The notes: generated by a model from the letters alone, not told the origin. DNA of 64,000 nucleotides from Saccharicrinis sp963675435 (GCA_963675435.1 OY776216.1:3906001-3970000); one strand, 5' to 3'; shown: positions 1 through 8,337, counted from the stretch's first letter. Numbers and translations are program-made.

Positions 1-75
1 CCCATAAATATATTTAGGAACAACTGCTAACAAAAATATGACTAAAATATATTTAACAATCTTCGTGTGGGGCAT
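1..75 (-). CDS. N-terminus of a secreted protein, probably a TonB-dependent receptor (partial)
   Basis: An ATG at 73-75 on the minus strand opens 25 codons that run off the window. They encode a basic start (MPHTKIVKY) and a hydrophobic stretch (ILVIFLLAVV), which looks like a signal peptide. It lies 39 bp downstream of fecR, the usual place for a SusC/FecA-type TonB-dependent receptor under a FecR/ECF-sigma pair in Bacteroidota. The receptor assignment rests on context only. Confidence 0.5.
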   Translation of the reverse strand, partial: MPHTKIVKYILVIFLLAVVPKYIYG

Positions 76-114
76 TTAACAGATTTATAACAATTTTGAT
101 AAATTCTTGCGAAT

Positions 115-1089
115 TTAATCAGAGATTGTTAAAACCGAATCATTAAATGTAATTTTTTTATTAAAATGTATTTCAAGCTCTTCAATAATCTCATTCAAAG
201 ATTGATTTTCAAAGGTTGTTGTAACTTTTGTATCTACTTCTTTTCCTGATATAATTATCTTTTTTATTTCAGGAAAAGCATTTTTCAAATCGTTACAAAT
301 TTCTTTTAATGAGGCTTGTTCAAATTTTAAAACACCAGACTTCCAATATAAATCATTAAGATAAAGATGCTCTTCATGTAACTGACCTTTACTAACAAGA
401 GCTCTTTCTCCTTTGGTTAACTCAACATGCTTCTTGAATGCATCAACACCAACTTTACCACTCACCACAGAAACATATAGTTTATCCTTTAGTTGATTTA
501 TATTAAACTGGGTTCCTAAAACTGTAACCTTTGTATCTTTAGCATTTACAACAAATCGAGTATCATTATGTACTACTTCGAAAAATGCCTCGCCATATAA
601 GTATACATCCCTAATTTCCTGATTTGCAATTGACTTATTATATACAATCTTACTGTTTTTATTTAAAATAACCACAGAACTATCCGGAAGTACAACCTGT
701 TCAACTCTATTATGGGTTTTAAAAGCTGTTAATCGGCCAAATCCAGGTACGTTCCAATACAAATAACCTATAGAACTTAGAATAATAAAAGGAAGAATTA
801 TGGCAGCCACTTTTTGAACGTTGCTCATTAAACTAACTTTTTTCCCTTTTGCTTGATTATTAAGATTTAAAGAACGCTTTACCTTTTCTAAATCACCCAT
901 CACATCCACTTCGTAAAACATCTTAAGATTTTGGCTATTTTCCCAAAGATATTTTACATGATCAAATTCTTCCTGATTTTTAACAGATGCATTTCTCCAA
1001 TTATTAAGAGTCAGCAAATCTTCCTCAGAAATATCATTGGTCAAGTACCCAACTATAATTCTATGTATATTTTCGTTCTTTTTAATCAC
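115..1089 (-). CDS. FecR family anti-sigma factor
   Basis: This 324-aa inner-membrane protein should bind the ECF sigma factor encoded just upstream in the same direction and relay a signal from an outer-membrane TonB-dependent receptor. A cytoplasmic N-terminal region of about 90 residues (MIKKNENIHRIIVGYLTND..) is followed by one membrane helix (VAAIILPFIILSSIGYLYW) and a periplasmic FecR domain. That domain contains the family signature VEQVVLPDSSVVILN and later GEAFFEV and FVVNAKDTKVTVLGTQFNI. The C-terminal part (DLKNAFPEIKKIIISG..) matches the DUF4974/STN-like segment normally found here. Length and layout are typical of Bacteroidota FecR. The family assignment is firm; the substrate of the receptor is unknown. 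Confidence 0.93.
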   Translation of the reverse strand: MIKKNENIHRIIVGYLTNDISEEDLLTLNNWRNASVKNQEEFDHVKYLWENSQNLKMFYEVDVMGDLEKVKRSLNLNNQAKGKKVSLMSNVQKVAAIILPFIILSSIGYLYWNVPGFGRLTAFKTHNRVEQVVLPDSSVVILNKNSKIVYNKSIANQEIRDVYLYGEAFFEVVHNDTRFVVNAKDTKVTVLGTQFNINQLKDKLYVSVVSGKVGVDAFKKHVELTKGERALVSKGQLHEEHLYLNDLYWKSGVLKFEQASLKEICNDLKNAFPEIKKIIISGKEVDTKVTTTFENQSLNEIIEELEIHFNKKITFNDSVLTISD

Positions 1090-1124
1090 TACAGTAAATA
1101 TTTAAGCAATATCAACTATGAATA

Positions 1125-1268
1125 TTAATGAAAATGCATTAAACTAAAAAACTCTTCCTGTTCCGGAAATCCCTCCACTTCAACTTCTTCAAATCCTTTT
1201 TCCGTAATCATTTCAGGTTCTTCTGAAAGGTTAATTAATTCAGCCAATAATTGTAATAAAAATTCCAT
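1125..1268 (-). CDS. Small acidic ORF between sigma factor and FecR (47 aa)
   Basis: An uninterrupted 47-codon frame starts at an ATG (1266-1268) and ends with TAA at 1125-1127, filling part of the 276-bp gap between the sigma-factor gene and fecR on the same strand. The predicted peptide begins MEFLLQLLAELINLSEEPEM and is strongly acidic, with many Glu residues. No family is recognised. It could be a short protein of the sigma/FecR operon or chance coding. Confidence 0.35.
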   Translation of the reverse strand: MEFLLQLLAELINLSEEPEMITEKGFEEVEVEGFPEQEEFFSLMHFH

Positions 1269-1365
1269 AGTCAATAATTTTACAGGTTTTGTGGTAGTAT
1301 GACAATCCTAACTTAATTCACACGTAAATAAAATTCAATAAAAAAATAAATATTTAGAAAAGCTC

Positions 1366-1953
1366 TTAACTAAAAGCTATATACAATGCACTTATTAATG
1401 CAAATATAACCACAGCTCCTAAATAAGGTGCTAATTTTTGTCGCATCTTTTTAAGGGCATTACTAATCTGAGTTTCAACTGTTCTCTTTGAAATAGACAA
1501 TTCATCTGCTATATCCTGATTTGTTTTTCCTTGAAATCGACTCATTTCAAAGATTCTTTGACATTGTTTTGGAAGAGATTTAATAACTTCAAAAATTCGA
1601 TGCTCCAATTCTGTTTCTTCCATAATATCATGGAATACACTTTCAGATTCTTTACTTTCTATAAACAAAGATGAATGGTGATTTCGAATAGTCTGTTCCC
1701 TTTTTAAATGATTTAAACACCTATTACGAACAGATTGATAAAGATGAGCTTTAAGAGAGGTATGGATCTGAATACCTTCCCTCTTCTCGTAAAAATGAAC
1801 AATTACTCCCTGAACAAGATCTCGGGCCATATCCATATCATACACCAACTTGTTAGCAAAAACAACTAATGGCTGATAGTACAAGATAAATATCTGCTCA
1901 AAGGCAGATTCATCCCCGATTGAAAGTTTATTTAATAGATCTTTATCGTCCAT
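1366..1953 (-). CDS. RNA polymerase ECF-type sigma-70 factor
   Basis: This 195-aa protein has the region 2 core (AFEQIFILYYQPLVVFANKLVYDMDMARDLVQGVIVHFYEKR) and a region 4 helix-turn-helix (PKQCQRIFEMSRFQGKTNQDIADELSISKRTVETQISNALKKMR). A hydrophobic tail follows (YLGAVVIFALISALYIAF), seen in many Bacteroidota ECF factors that pair with FecR. It is transcribed before fecR and probably controls the receptor operon off the left edge. Start chosen at MDDKDLL, the only methionine that gives a complete region 2. Confidence 0.93.
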   Translation of the reverse strand: MDDKDLLNKLSIGDESAFEQIFILYYQPLVVFANKLVYDMDMARDLVQGVIVHFYEKREGIQIHTSLKAHLYQSVRNRCLNHLKREQTIRNHHSSLFIESKESESVFHDIMEETELEHRIFEVIKSLPKQCQRIFEMSRFQGKTNQDIADELSISKRTVETQISNALKKMRQKLAPYLGAVVIFALISALYIAFS

Positions 1954-2161
1954 AAATGATTAATTGCTTACAAAACTAAACATTTTTTATTCCTAATAAT
2001 AAAAACAATTGCCAATAGGTTAAAATTTAGTTTAAAACTTCAATAATGAAATATAGACAGCATTACTTTATTAAAGTTGCGTAAGTTTGTCGTTTTCATA
2101 AATCTTCCAATTTATCATATTAAAAAATGAATTTTTAGGATGAAAGTTTAAATGCATTCTT

Positions 2162-2169
2162 TATATTTG
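2162..2169 (+). promoter_or_regulatory. Promoter -7 element of the tRNA-Pro gene
   Basis: TATATTTG matches the Bacteroidota -7 consensus TAnnTTTG and lies 14 bp before the first base of the tRNA. No clear TTTG -33 box is visible at 19-21 bp upstream. Confidence 0.55.
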
Positions 2170-2183
2170 CAAAAACATTAAGA

Positions 2184-2258
2184 CGGGATGTGGCGCAGCC
2201 CGGTTAGCGCACTGGTCTGGGGGACCAGGGGTCACAGGTTCAAATCCTGTCATCCCGA
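2184..2258 (+). tRNA. tRNA-Pro (anticodon GGG)
   Basis: The cloverleaf can be folded by eye. The acceptor stem CGGGATG pairs with CATCCCG. The anticodon stem CTGGT/ACCAG encloses the loop CTGGGGG with anticodon GGG. The T arm is ACAGG-TTCAAAT-CCTGT. The discriminator is A and CCA is not encoded. The T-arm/acceptor 3' end doubles as the attachment site of the island that follows. Confidence 0.97.
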
Positions 2259-2260
2259 CA
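2246..2260 (+). repeat. attL: left attachment site in the tRNA-Pro 3' end
   Basis: The 15-mer CCTGTCATCCCGACA covers the 3' end of the tRNA gene and two further bases. An identical copy sits at 32921-32935. A tyrosine integrase gene begins 300 bp inside this end, the classical arrangement for an island integrated at a tRNA 3' end. Confidence 0.85.
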
Positions 2261-2280
2261 CTTAAGGAATTAAAGAAAAT

Positions 2281-2322
2281 CAAAAGCTTGTAAATTGTAT
2301 GATTTACAGGCTTTTGTGTTTT
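2281..2322 (+). terminator. Rho-independent terminator after tRNA-Pro
   Basis: The arm CAAAAGCTTGTAAA (2281-2294) pairs with TTTACAGGCTTTTG (2303-2316) around an 8-nt loop, followed by TGTTTTTT. It lies just inside attL, so the element itself supplies it and it would isolate the tRNA from island transcription. Confidence 0.75.
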
Positions 2323-2360
2323 TTAGTAAATCAGTTTAAAGCAATGTAAATCATATTTCT

Positions 2361-2503
2361 GGTGAACAATTGGTGAACAGTTTTAATTTCCTATTTTTGT
2401 TCACCAGAAATCGTGTATTCAACTATATTACAATACAATACAGAAATTAAATTTCAAAAATAGGTCATCTTTTTTGATTGATATTGATAGGTTTTGGTGA
2501 ACA
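2361..2503. repeat. Integrase arm-type repeats GGTGAACA and overlapping int promoter
   Basis: GGTGAACA occurs at 2361-2368, 2372-2379 and 2496-2503, and inverted (TGTTCACC) at 2398-2405. The first and the inverted copy extend to a 13-bp inverted repeat, ATTTCTGGTGAAC and GTTCACCAGAAAT. A consensus promoter is embedded: TTG at 2370-2372, a 19-bp spacer, then TATTTTTG at 2392-2399. Both promoter boxes touch repeat copies. This fits arm-type binding sites through which integrase could repress its own promoter, which is an inference. Confidence 0.6.
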
Positions 2504-2560
2504 AATCTTTGTCGCCATATGGAGATTTAAACCAATTAACAACATTCAAAAACAAGAATT

Positions 2561-3817
2561 ATGACCACAAATTCAACATTTACAGTATCCTTTATTGCCA
2601 GGGCAAATAGAAAAGACAATAACCTTTATAATATTTATTGTCGTATCAATACTAATGGTAAACGATCAGAATTTTCTGTAGTTAAAGCTATAGAAAAAGA
2701 ATCCTGGAATTCTACGAAAGAGAGATTAAACAGTAAACACAAGGATTTCAAGAAGGCTAACTCCTATCTGGAAAATGTAAGATCGAGCTTAATAAACATC
2801 CATAGAGAACTTACGCTTAATAAAAAAACAATCACTCCCCTCATCCTCAAAAATCACTTTTTAGGAATTACAGAAGAAGAAAAAACATTATTGAGTCTTA
2901 TTGAATATCATAATAGTTCACAAGAAACAATACTTAGTCCTGGAACTATGAAAAACTATTATACAACAAAGAAATATGTAATCAAATTCCTAAATCAAAA
3001 AAAGCACGTTGATGATATTTTTATAAAACAACTAAACTATCAATTCATTACTGAATTTGAAATCTTTTTACGCAAGCATAAACCAACAGACCATCAAAGA
3101 CCTTTATCCAATAATGGAGTAATGAAACACCTGGAGAGATTACGCAAAATAACTACTATGGGTGTAAAATTAGAATGGTTAAACAAAGATCCCTTTGAAC
3201 GATATAAATTATCCTTTAAGAAAGTTGAAAAGTGTTTTCTATCAGAACTCGAAATTGAAATTATTAGATCAAAAAAATTCAATAATGAACGTTTAAAACT
3301 GTGTAGAGATCTATTTATTTTCTCATGTTACACCGGCTTGTCATATATTGATGTAAAACTATTGTCTCCAGACAATATAACTATTGGCATTGATCGATGT
3401 GCGTGGATAAAAACTAACAGAAAAAAGACCGGTACAATTTTAAACATTCCTCTATTACCTATTGCACAAGAAATCATCAGTAAATATAAAAATCACCCTA
3501 GAGCCATTCACAACAAAAGTTTATTTCCAACAATGTCTAATCAGAAACTAAATAACTACCTAAAGGAGATTGCTGATGTTTGCGGAATAAATAAAAATCT
3601 TACTTTTCATATTGCTCGTCATACTTTTGCAACAACCATAACATTAAGCAATGGAGTTCCCATTGAAACCGTAAGTAAAATACTTGGACATACAAAACTA
3701 TCCACAACTCAAATATATGCCAAAGTACTTGAAAACAAAATCAGTACTGATATGCAAAATTTAAAAGACAAATTAACAAGTAATAAATCCTTGAAAATAA
3801 AAATTGCAAATAATTAG
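2561..3817 (+). CDS. Tyrosine recombinase / site-specific integrase of the island
   Basis: This 418-aa protein should catalyse excision and integration of the 2246-32935 island. The N-terminal arm-binding domain (TFTVSFIARANRKDNNLYNIYCRI, residues 6-30) and the SAM-like core-binding domain (about 105-215) are followed by the catalytic domain. Its catalytic set is visible: Arg in FSCYTGLSYIDVKLL context, the box HIARHTFATT (His and Arg), LGHTK with the second His, and the nucleophile Tyr in STTQIYAKV. It lies beside tRNA-Pro and reads inward, typical of Bacteroidota mobile islands. A 160-nt leader carries the arm-type repeats. Confidence 0.95.
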   Translation: MTTNSTFTVSFIARANRKDNNLYNIYCRINTNGKRSEFSVVKAIEKESWNSTKERLNSKHKDFKKANSYLENVRSSLINIHRELTLNKKTITPLILKNHFLGITEEEKTLLSLIEYHNSSQETILSPGTMKNYYTTKKYVIKFLNQKKHVDDIFIKQLNYQFITEFEIFLRKHKPTDHQRPLSNNGVMKHLERLRKITTMGVKLEWLNKDPFERYKLSFKKVEKCFLSELEIEIIRSKKFNNERLKLCRDLFIFSCYTGLSYIDVKLLSPDNITIGIDRCAWIKTNRKKTGTILNIPLLPIAQEIISKYKNHPRAIHNKSLFPTMSNQKLNNYLKEIADVCGINKNLTFHIARHTFATTITLSNGVPIETVSKILGHTKLSTTQIYAKVLENKISTDMQNLKDKLTSNKSLKIKIANN

Positions 3818-3923
3818 AACATAATTTTTATTCTCAACACTTGACTTTTGATGTAAAATATTCAATATTTGTATGTAAACAACTATATTTTAACCTAATA
3901 TCACATTTAACCCTTACTATCAA

Positions 3924-5099
3924 ATGTCATACTTATTAGATCACATTGATAGGGTTGTTGAAAATCTTAACAACCCTAATGAATGTTCTTTTCGTATCCT
4001 TTTTCAAGATCATCAGATCAAAAATCTTTCTATAGAGTTCAGGGAATTACATAAACTTCTTAAACATCACTTGAACAAAATTACTACTAAAAATAAAAAT
4101 TCTAAGGCTACTAAAATGCTAATTCAGTGTTATCAATATAGATTAACACTAGTTATTAACGCTTTATACGCAACCAATCACGACTGTATTTATTATCATA
4201 TATGTAATAAACAATTGCTTAAACCCGAACTTAGGTTTCATATCAAATACCTGGAATTATTACAGCATAGCTTTCCAAAGTATTTCAATCATTCTGCAAA
4301 TGTTCCACATGTTTTATTCCTCAAAACAAGGAAGCAATTTCTTAAGTTATTTAACGATAAAACCATCTCAAAAACACAGCACACATTAACGTTAAAGCTA
4401 TATCTAATAATTAGGAATATTTTTAGTGAACAAGTCAGTGAATTTAGTTTCAATACGATGAAATATTGGAATAATTTCTTTCAATCTTTTCCTAGCCAAG
4501 CCATATTAAATAATGACACAAAAGAAAAATATTTATTCAAAACTATTGTAAAGTATTTAATTGTTCAGAATTTCAATCACATAAACATATACGAAAACAT
4601 TATCGATCATATAAAAGATAAAGTCAATGATAATGAAGATTTCTCATGTCGAATAAACGAATTATCAAAAATTAAAAAGGAAATATACCAAATTGTAGTA
4701 GTTAATCATAAAGGTTTTTACCCGGAAGGAGATAGTCTGAAAGATTTACTACTAAATTTTTTAATCCGTGAAATATCATACTACAACCAAAAATACTTAA
4801 TCCTAAATACTGATTCCCACCATATTAAAGATTCAAAAATATATAATAACAATAAAATAAAAACAAGCTTATCTGTTGACCAAATGGGGTGTTTTTTAAG
4901 ACATATGGTTGATTCCGGAATTATTTTGACACAAAACAAAAAAGAAACAATCAAAATTATTGCAGAAGTATTTACATCTAAAAACAACGACATAGTTTCA
5001 AATAAAAGCTTAAAGAATAAATATTTTCACAATGACGAGCCTTCTTTAGAATCTACAAAAGAAGTATTTCTTAAACTTTTTAAATCCATACAAAGGTAG
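3924..5099 (+). CDS. RteC-like mobile-element protein (391 aa)
   Basis: No catalytic motif is visible. The C-terminal 80 residues have the pattern of RteC and related conjugative-transposon/island proteins: LSVDQMGCFLRHMVDSGIIL, then a KKETIKIIAEVFTSKNNDIVS.KSLKNKYF block. The N-terminal 300 residues are helical and rich in Lys, Asn and Ile. RteC regulates excision in Bacteroides elements, and proteins with this tail usually sit between an integrase and an excisionase-like HTH, as here. Start is the ATG at 3924. The family call is moderate; a regulatory role in excision is inferred. Confidence 0.6.
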   Translation: MSYLLDHIDRVVENLNNPNECSFRILFQDHQIKNLSIEFRELHKLLKHHLNKITTKNKNSKATKMLIQCYQYRLTLVINALYATNHDCIYYHICNKQLLKPELRFHIKYLELLQHSFPKYFNHSANVPHVLFLKTRKQFLKLFNDKTISKTQHTLTLKLYLIIRNIFSEQVSEFSFNTMKYWNNFFQSFPSQAILNNDTKEKYLFKTIVKYLIVQNFNHINIYENIIDHIKDKVNDNEDFSCRINELSKIKKEIYQIVVVNHKGFYPEGDSLKDLLLNFLIREISYYNQKYLILNTDSHHIKDSKIYNNNKIKTSLSVDQMGCFLRHMVDSGIILTQNKKETIKIIAEVFTSKNNDIVSNKSLKNKYFHNDEPSLESTKEVFLKLFKSIQR

Positions 5100-5191
5100 T
5101 TTATAATTACAATATCAATCAAGGCAAAATATTCATTATTTATTAAGAGGTGAAAAAATATTATCACCATAACTCACTGATATTCTATGGG

Positions 5192-5221
5192 GTTTCCAGG
5201 GGGTTATCAACCCCTGGAAAC
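5192..5221. promoter_or_regulatory. Perfect 11-bp inverted repeat upstream of the excisionase-like gene
   Basis: GTTTCCAGGGG (5192-5202) is mirrored by CCCCTGGAAAC (5211-5221) with 8 nt between. It is GC-rich in an AT-rich gap and lies 58 bp before the HTH gene start at 5279. No T-run follows, so it is less likely to be a terminator than a protein-binding site, attenuator or replication/transfer-origin structure. Confidence 0.5.
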
Positions 5222-5278
5222 TGTTTTCGTATTTCCTTTTTACATTCCTTTGTGTCATATCAATATCAATCAAAAATT

Positions 5279-5548
5279 ATGGCAACAGAGATTATTACAC
5301 AAGACGATTTAAGAGAATTCAAAATTGAATTATTAGCAGATATTAAAAAGCTGCTAAAACAGAATTTAGGTACTAATCAGAAGAAATGGTTAAAATCTTA
5401 TGAAGTTAGAGAACTGCTTAATATTTCACCTGGAACGCTTCAGCATTTACGTGTTAATGGTACTTTACCTTTTACTAAAGTTGGTGGAACTATCTACTAT
5501 GATTTCAATGATATTCACAACATGATCACAGAAAACAAATGCGGGTAA
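5279..5548 (+). CDS. Excisionase-like helix-turn-helix protein (89 aa)
   Basis: The start is the ATG at 5279 (MATEIITQDDLREFKIELL). A longer frame from a GTG at 5150 would run through the inverted repeat and has no homology-like content. A coiled N-terminal helix (EFKIELLADIKKLLKQN) precedes a MerR/HTH_17 winged helix (WLKSYEVRELLNISPGTLQHLRVNGTLPFTKVGGTIYYDFNDIHNMI). This is the standard architecture of Bacteroidota excisionase/regulatory proteins placed after integrase and before replication genes. It probably helps excision or regulates the replication block downstream. Confidence 0.85.
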   Translation: MATEIITQDDLREFKIELLADIKKLLKQNLGTNQKKWLKSYEVRELLNISPGTLQHLRVNGTLPFTKVGGTIYYDFNDIHNMITENKCG

Positions 5549-5568
5549 TATCTAATTAAAAATAGATA

Positions 5569-6285
5569 ATGAATTTCATCCATCATTTGCTGGATGCATT
5601 TGTAAAAATGGATAAGGAATCTAGACTAAAGGCACACCATTTAAGCCTTTATATTTCCTTATTCAGGATCTGGAACAGAAATCGTTTTAAAAATCCGATA
5701 ACAATTTATCGGAGTGAATTAATGAAAATGTCTAAGATTGGATCAAAAACCACATACCATAATGCTATTAAAGAACTTGAAAAATGCGGTTTTATAAAGT
5801 ATATCCCATCTAACGATTCTTTAAAGGGCAGTAAAATTAACATGTACACTTTCGGGACAACCACTTGTCCCGAAAATGTACCGACAGTTGTCCCAAAAGT
5901 GTACCCATTATATAAAGATATAAACTATATACACTATATATATAATAGTAATGATGTTTGTAAAATTGAATTAAAAGAAAACAATATGAATCAAAATCAG
6001 AAAAAAGTATTTCAAGTACCACCAATTGAACACATTCAAATCTATTTTGAACAAAAAGCACATTCAAAAACAGAAGCCAATAAATTTTTCAATTATTACG
6101 AAAGTATTGGATGGTTAGTTGGGGGAAAAACAAAAATGAAAGATTGGAAAGCAGCTGCCAGAAATTGGATGCTGAATGTGGAGAAGTTTCAAAAGAAAGG
6201 AACTAAATCCAAAAGTAACCAGGAAACAAGTAAGAATCTGGAATCTAAACCTTTTAGTGGTTCGGGGTATAACGAACCATTGTAA
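5569..6285 (+). CDS. Replication-type winged-helix protein of the island (238 aa)
   Basis: The N-terminal 95 residues (HHLSLYISLFRIWNRNRFKNPITIYRSELMKMSKIGSKTTYHNAIKELEKCGFIKY) have the winged-helix pattern found in phage- and plasmid-type replication proteins of Bacteroidota. A variable linker follows. The C-terminal part (VPPIEHIQIYFEQKAHSKTEANKFFNYYESIGWLVGGKTKMKDWKAAARNWM) resembles the DnaD-like tail seen in these proteins. It starts 20 bp after the HTH gene and is followed by a DnaC-like ATPase. Together they look like a small initiator plus helicase-loader pair. The exact function is inferred from context. Confidence 0.65.
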   Translation: MNFIHHLLDAFVKMDKESRLKAHHLSLYISLFRIWNRNRFKNPITIYRSELMKMSKIGSKTTYHNAIKELEKCGFIKYIPSNDSLKGSKINMYTFGTTTCPENVPTVVPKVYPLYKDINYIHYIYNSNDVCKIELKENNMNQNQKKVFQVPPIEHIQIYFEQKAHSKTEANKFFNYYESIGWLVGGKTKMKDWKAAARNWMLNVEKFQKKGTKSKSNQETSKNLESKPFSGSGYNEPL

Positions 6286-6317
6286 ACCAAATTCAAAAAT
6301 CAAACAGCTAAATAAAA

Positions 6318-6965
6318 ATGTTTTATACCATTAGCAACAATCAAATCATTTACAATTATCAAAAAAGTCTTGATTTTATCACACAAAAAGGGAAAGAGAT
6401 ATATGGCACTGGTTTTAAACTTTTGAGTGAAGATATGCCCCTTATCCGGAAATTGTTTGTTTACATGATCCAGGATACAAATTTAATTCGCCAGGAGGGA
6501 TTGGATCCAAGAAAAGGCATAATGCTTTGCGGTCCAATTGGTGCTGGCAAAACATCTCTTTTACATTTGATGAGGACAATACTTCCTGAACCACGTAGCT
6601 ACATGATCAAATCATGCAGAGATATCAGCTTTGAATTTCATAAAGATGGCTATGATGTGATTCATCGATATAGCAAAAAATCTTTTGAAATAAAGCCTGG
6701 AGCCAAGATTCCCAAAACGATCTGTTTTGATGATTTAGGAGCCGAAGAAAACCTCAAGCATTTTGGTAAAGAGTGTAATGTTTTATCTGAAATACTTTTA
6801 TCCAGATACGATCTGTTTATCTCTGATGGCTTGGTTACTCATATGACTACCAATTTAAATGCCTCAGAAATTGAAAAACAATATGGAGCCCGGGTAAGAA
6901 GTCGGCTAAGAGAAATGATGAATGTAATTTCATTTCCGGATACAGCTGCAGATAAACGAAAATGA
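6318..6965 (+). CDS. DnaC/IstB-like AAA+ ATPase, probable helicase loader (215 aa)
   Basis: Walker A is GPIGAGKTS (about residues 72-80). Walker B is TICFDDLGAE (about 134-143). A sensor-like THMTTNLNASEIEKQYGARVRSRLREM segment carries the arginine finger region. This is the DnaC-like clade common after winged-helix replication proteins in Bacteroidota islands. It probably loads the host DnaB helicase at an island origin. It starts 32 bp after the preceding gene, in an apparent operon. Confidence 0.8.
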   Translation: MFYTISNNQIIYNYQKSLDFITQKGKEIYGTGFKLLSEDMPLIRKLFVYMIQDTNLIRQEGLDPRKGIMLCGPIGAGKTSLLHLMRTILPEPRSYMIKSCRDISFEFHKDGYDVIHRYSKKSFEIKPGAKIPKTICFDDLGAEENLKHFGKECNVLSEILLSRYDLFISDGLVTHMTTNLNASEIEKQYGARVRSRLREMMNVISFPDTAADKRK

Positions 6966-7020
6966 ATAAAAAAAGTCAAATCTATTGGCTTTCAGCTATA
7001 ATCTAAAATCTCATATAACC

Positions 7021-7593
7021 ATGTCACTAAAATCAGTTTTATTTGAAAAAGGCCTTCCTCTCTTGGCCAATGTATTTACAGGAGGAACAGCAAAACCAGT
7101 ATTTGAATTAATCAAATCAGTAACAGGTTTACACTTTAATGATGAAGAACACTTTCAGCAAGTTATTTCCCAAAGACCTGACCTCATCGTGAAACTGAAA
7201 GAGTTTGAATTGAACCAGAAGGTAGAGCTGGAGAAACTGGCTTTGCATGCTACCATTATTGAACTGGAAGAATCAAAAGCTTATTTGATTGATAAGCAAA
7301 ATGCTCGACTTAGAGAGACTGAACTAGCCAAAGCTACAGGACAACGAGACTGGCTAATGATGGCTTTAGCAATAGTTGTAGTAATAGGATTCTTTGCTTT
7401 GATCTCTGTAATGATTATTGGCGATAATGCTCAAAAGACAAGTAACAATGGTCCAATCAACCAATTGTTCGGTGCACTTGTTGCAGGGTTCAGCATGGTC
7501 CTCTCCTACTTCTTTGGATCCAGTAAAAGTTCTGCAGATAAGGATAAAACTATTGCTAAACAATCTCAATCACCTGGTCATATTCAATTTTAA
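7021..7593 (+). CDS. Holin-like / phage-type membrane protein (190 aa)
   Basis: Start taken at the ATG at 7021 (MSLKSVLFEKGLPLLANVFTGGTAKP); an upstream in-frame TTG at 6985 adds only 12 residues. A soluble helical segment (VISQRPDLIVKLKEFELNQKVELEKLALHATIIELEESKAYLIDKQN) is followed by two membrane helices (DWLMMALAIVVVIGFFALISVMII and INQLFGALVAGFSMVLSYFFG). Such proteins are commonly annotated as holins and occur beside DUF5675 genes in Bacteroidota elements, as here. Actual lysis function is unproven. Confidence 0.6.
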   Translation: MSLKSVLFEKGLPLLANVFTGGTAKPVFELIKSVTGLHFNDEEHFQQVISQRPDLIVKLKEFELNQKVELEKLALHATIIELEESKAYLIDKQNARLRETELAKATGQRDWLMMALAIVVVIGFFALISVMIIGDNAQKTSNNGPINQLFGALVAGFSMVLSYFFGSSKSSADKDKTIAKQSQSPGHIQF

Positions 7594-7620
7594 CCTTTAT
7601 CCGTTTTACTTTATACTTAA

Positions 7621-8082
7621 ATGATGGAATTAACAGTATTACGCTATAGCTCAGGAAGAGAAAGTACCTTAGGACTTCTCTTTATCGAAGGAGTCTTTGC
7701 TTGTTATACATTAGAAGACGAGCAAAGAGAAATTAAAATCTCTGGAAAAACAAGGATACCAGCAGGCCGATATCAAGTAAAGTTTCGTAAAGAAGGATCA
7801 CATCATCTTCGATATCAACAAAAGTTTCCCAAAATGCATCAAGGTATGCTTCATATTACAAACGTACCTGGATTTAAATGGATTCTTATACATATAGGAA
7901 ATGATGATGACGATACCGCCGGTTGTCTTTTGGTTGGAGATACTTCTATCTCAAATATTAATCAGGAAGGTCGAATAAACAACAGTTCTATTGCTTACAA
8001 ACGTATATATCCGATTATAGCCAATGAGCTGATTATAGGAGAGGAAGTTTGGATCAATTATTTAGATAAACTTAGTCAATAA
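7621..8082 (+). CDS. DUF5675 family protein (153 aa)
   Basis: This protein matches DUF5675. The N-terminus MELTVLRYSSGRESTLGLLFIEGVFACYTLEDE is followed by GKTRIPAGRYQVKFRKEG. A conserved core HIGNDDDDTAGCLLVG recalls the HxN...TxGC arrangement of YkuD-like L,D-transpeptidase folds. The family is frequent in Bacteroidota prophages and islands next to holin-like genes, so a role in peptidoglycan modification or lysis is plausible but undemonstrated. It starts 27 bp after the holin-like gene. ATG at 7621 or 7624 can be used. Confidence 0.8.
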   Translation: MMELTVLRYSSGRESTLGLLFIEGVFACYTLEDEQREIKISGKTRIPAGRYQVKFRKEGSHHLRYQQKFPKMHQGMLHITNVPGFKWILIHIGNDDDDTAGCLLVGDTSISNINQEGRINNSSIAYKRIYPIIANELIIGEEVWINYLDKLSQ

Positions 8083-8203
8083 ACATATATACTATGAAGT
8101 AAAAGCATAGCTGTTTAAAATTCGTAAAATTCGTGGTTCCATAAAATATATTGAGTAGCAATATTTATTACGTATTAATTCAAAGTTGCAAAGACTATAA
8201 CTA

Positions 8204-8310
8204 AAAAGCCACTATCAAACGTTCTGATAGTGGCTTTTAATCTTTAACCAAACCTAACCCTAAACTATGAGTTATCTCCAAATATAATATTTTATCCATT
8301 AAACACTAAA
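8204..8310 (+). repeat. Dispersed repeat, copy A: 14-bp hairpin plus conserved tail
   Basis: AAAAGCCACTATCA (8204-8217) pairs perfectly with TGATAGTGGCTTTT (8225-8238) over the loop AACGTTC. A tail follows (ACCAAACCTAACCC, AACTATGAGTTAT, then an AATATAATATTT stretch). The hairpin, loop and tail recur almost unchanged at 26510-26615. The hairpin can terminate transcription of the DUF5675 gene. The conserved tail is not needed for termination. Confidence 0.75.
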
Positions 8311-8337
8311 TATTACCGTTATTTTTAATCTTAATTA

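Noticed and set aside
5150..5278. Longer N-terminus for the excisionase-like protein from a GTG
   Set aside because: It would translate through the perfect inverted repeat and gives a peptide with no family character; ATG 5279 is better.
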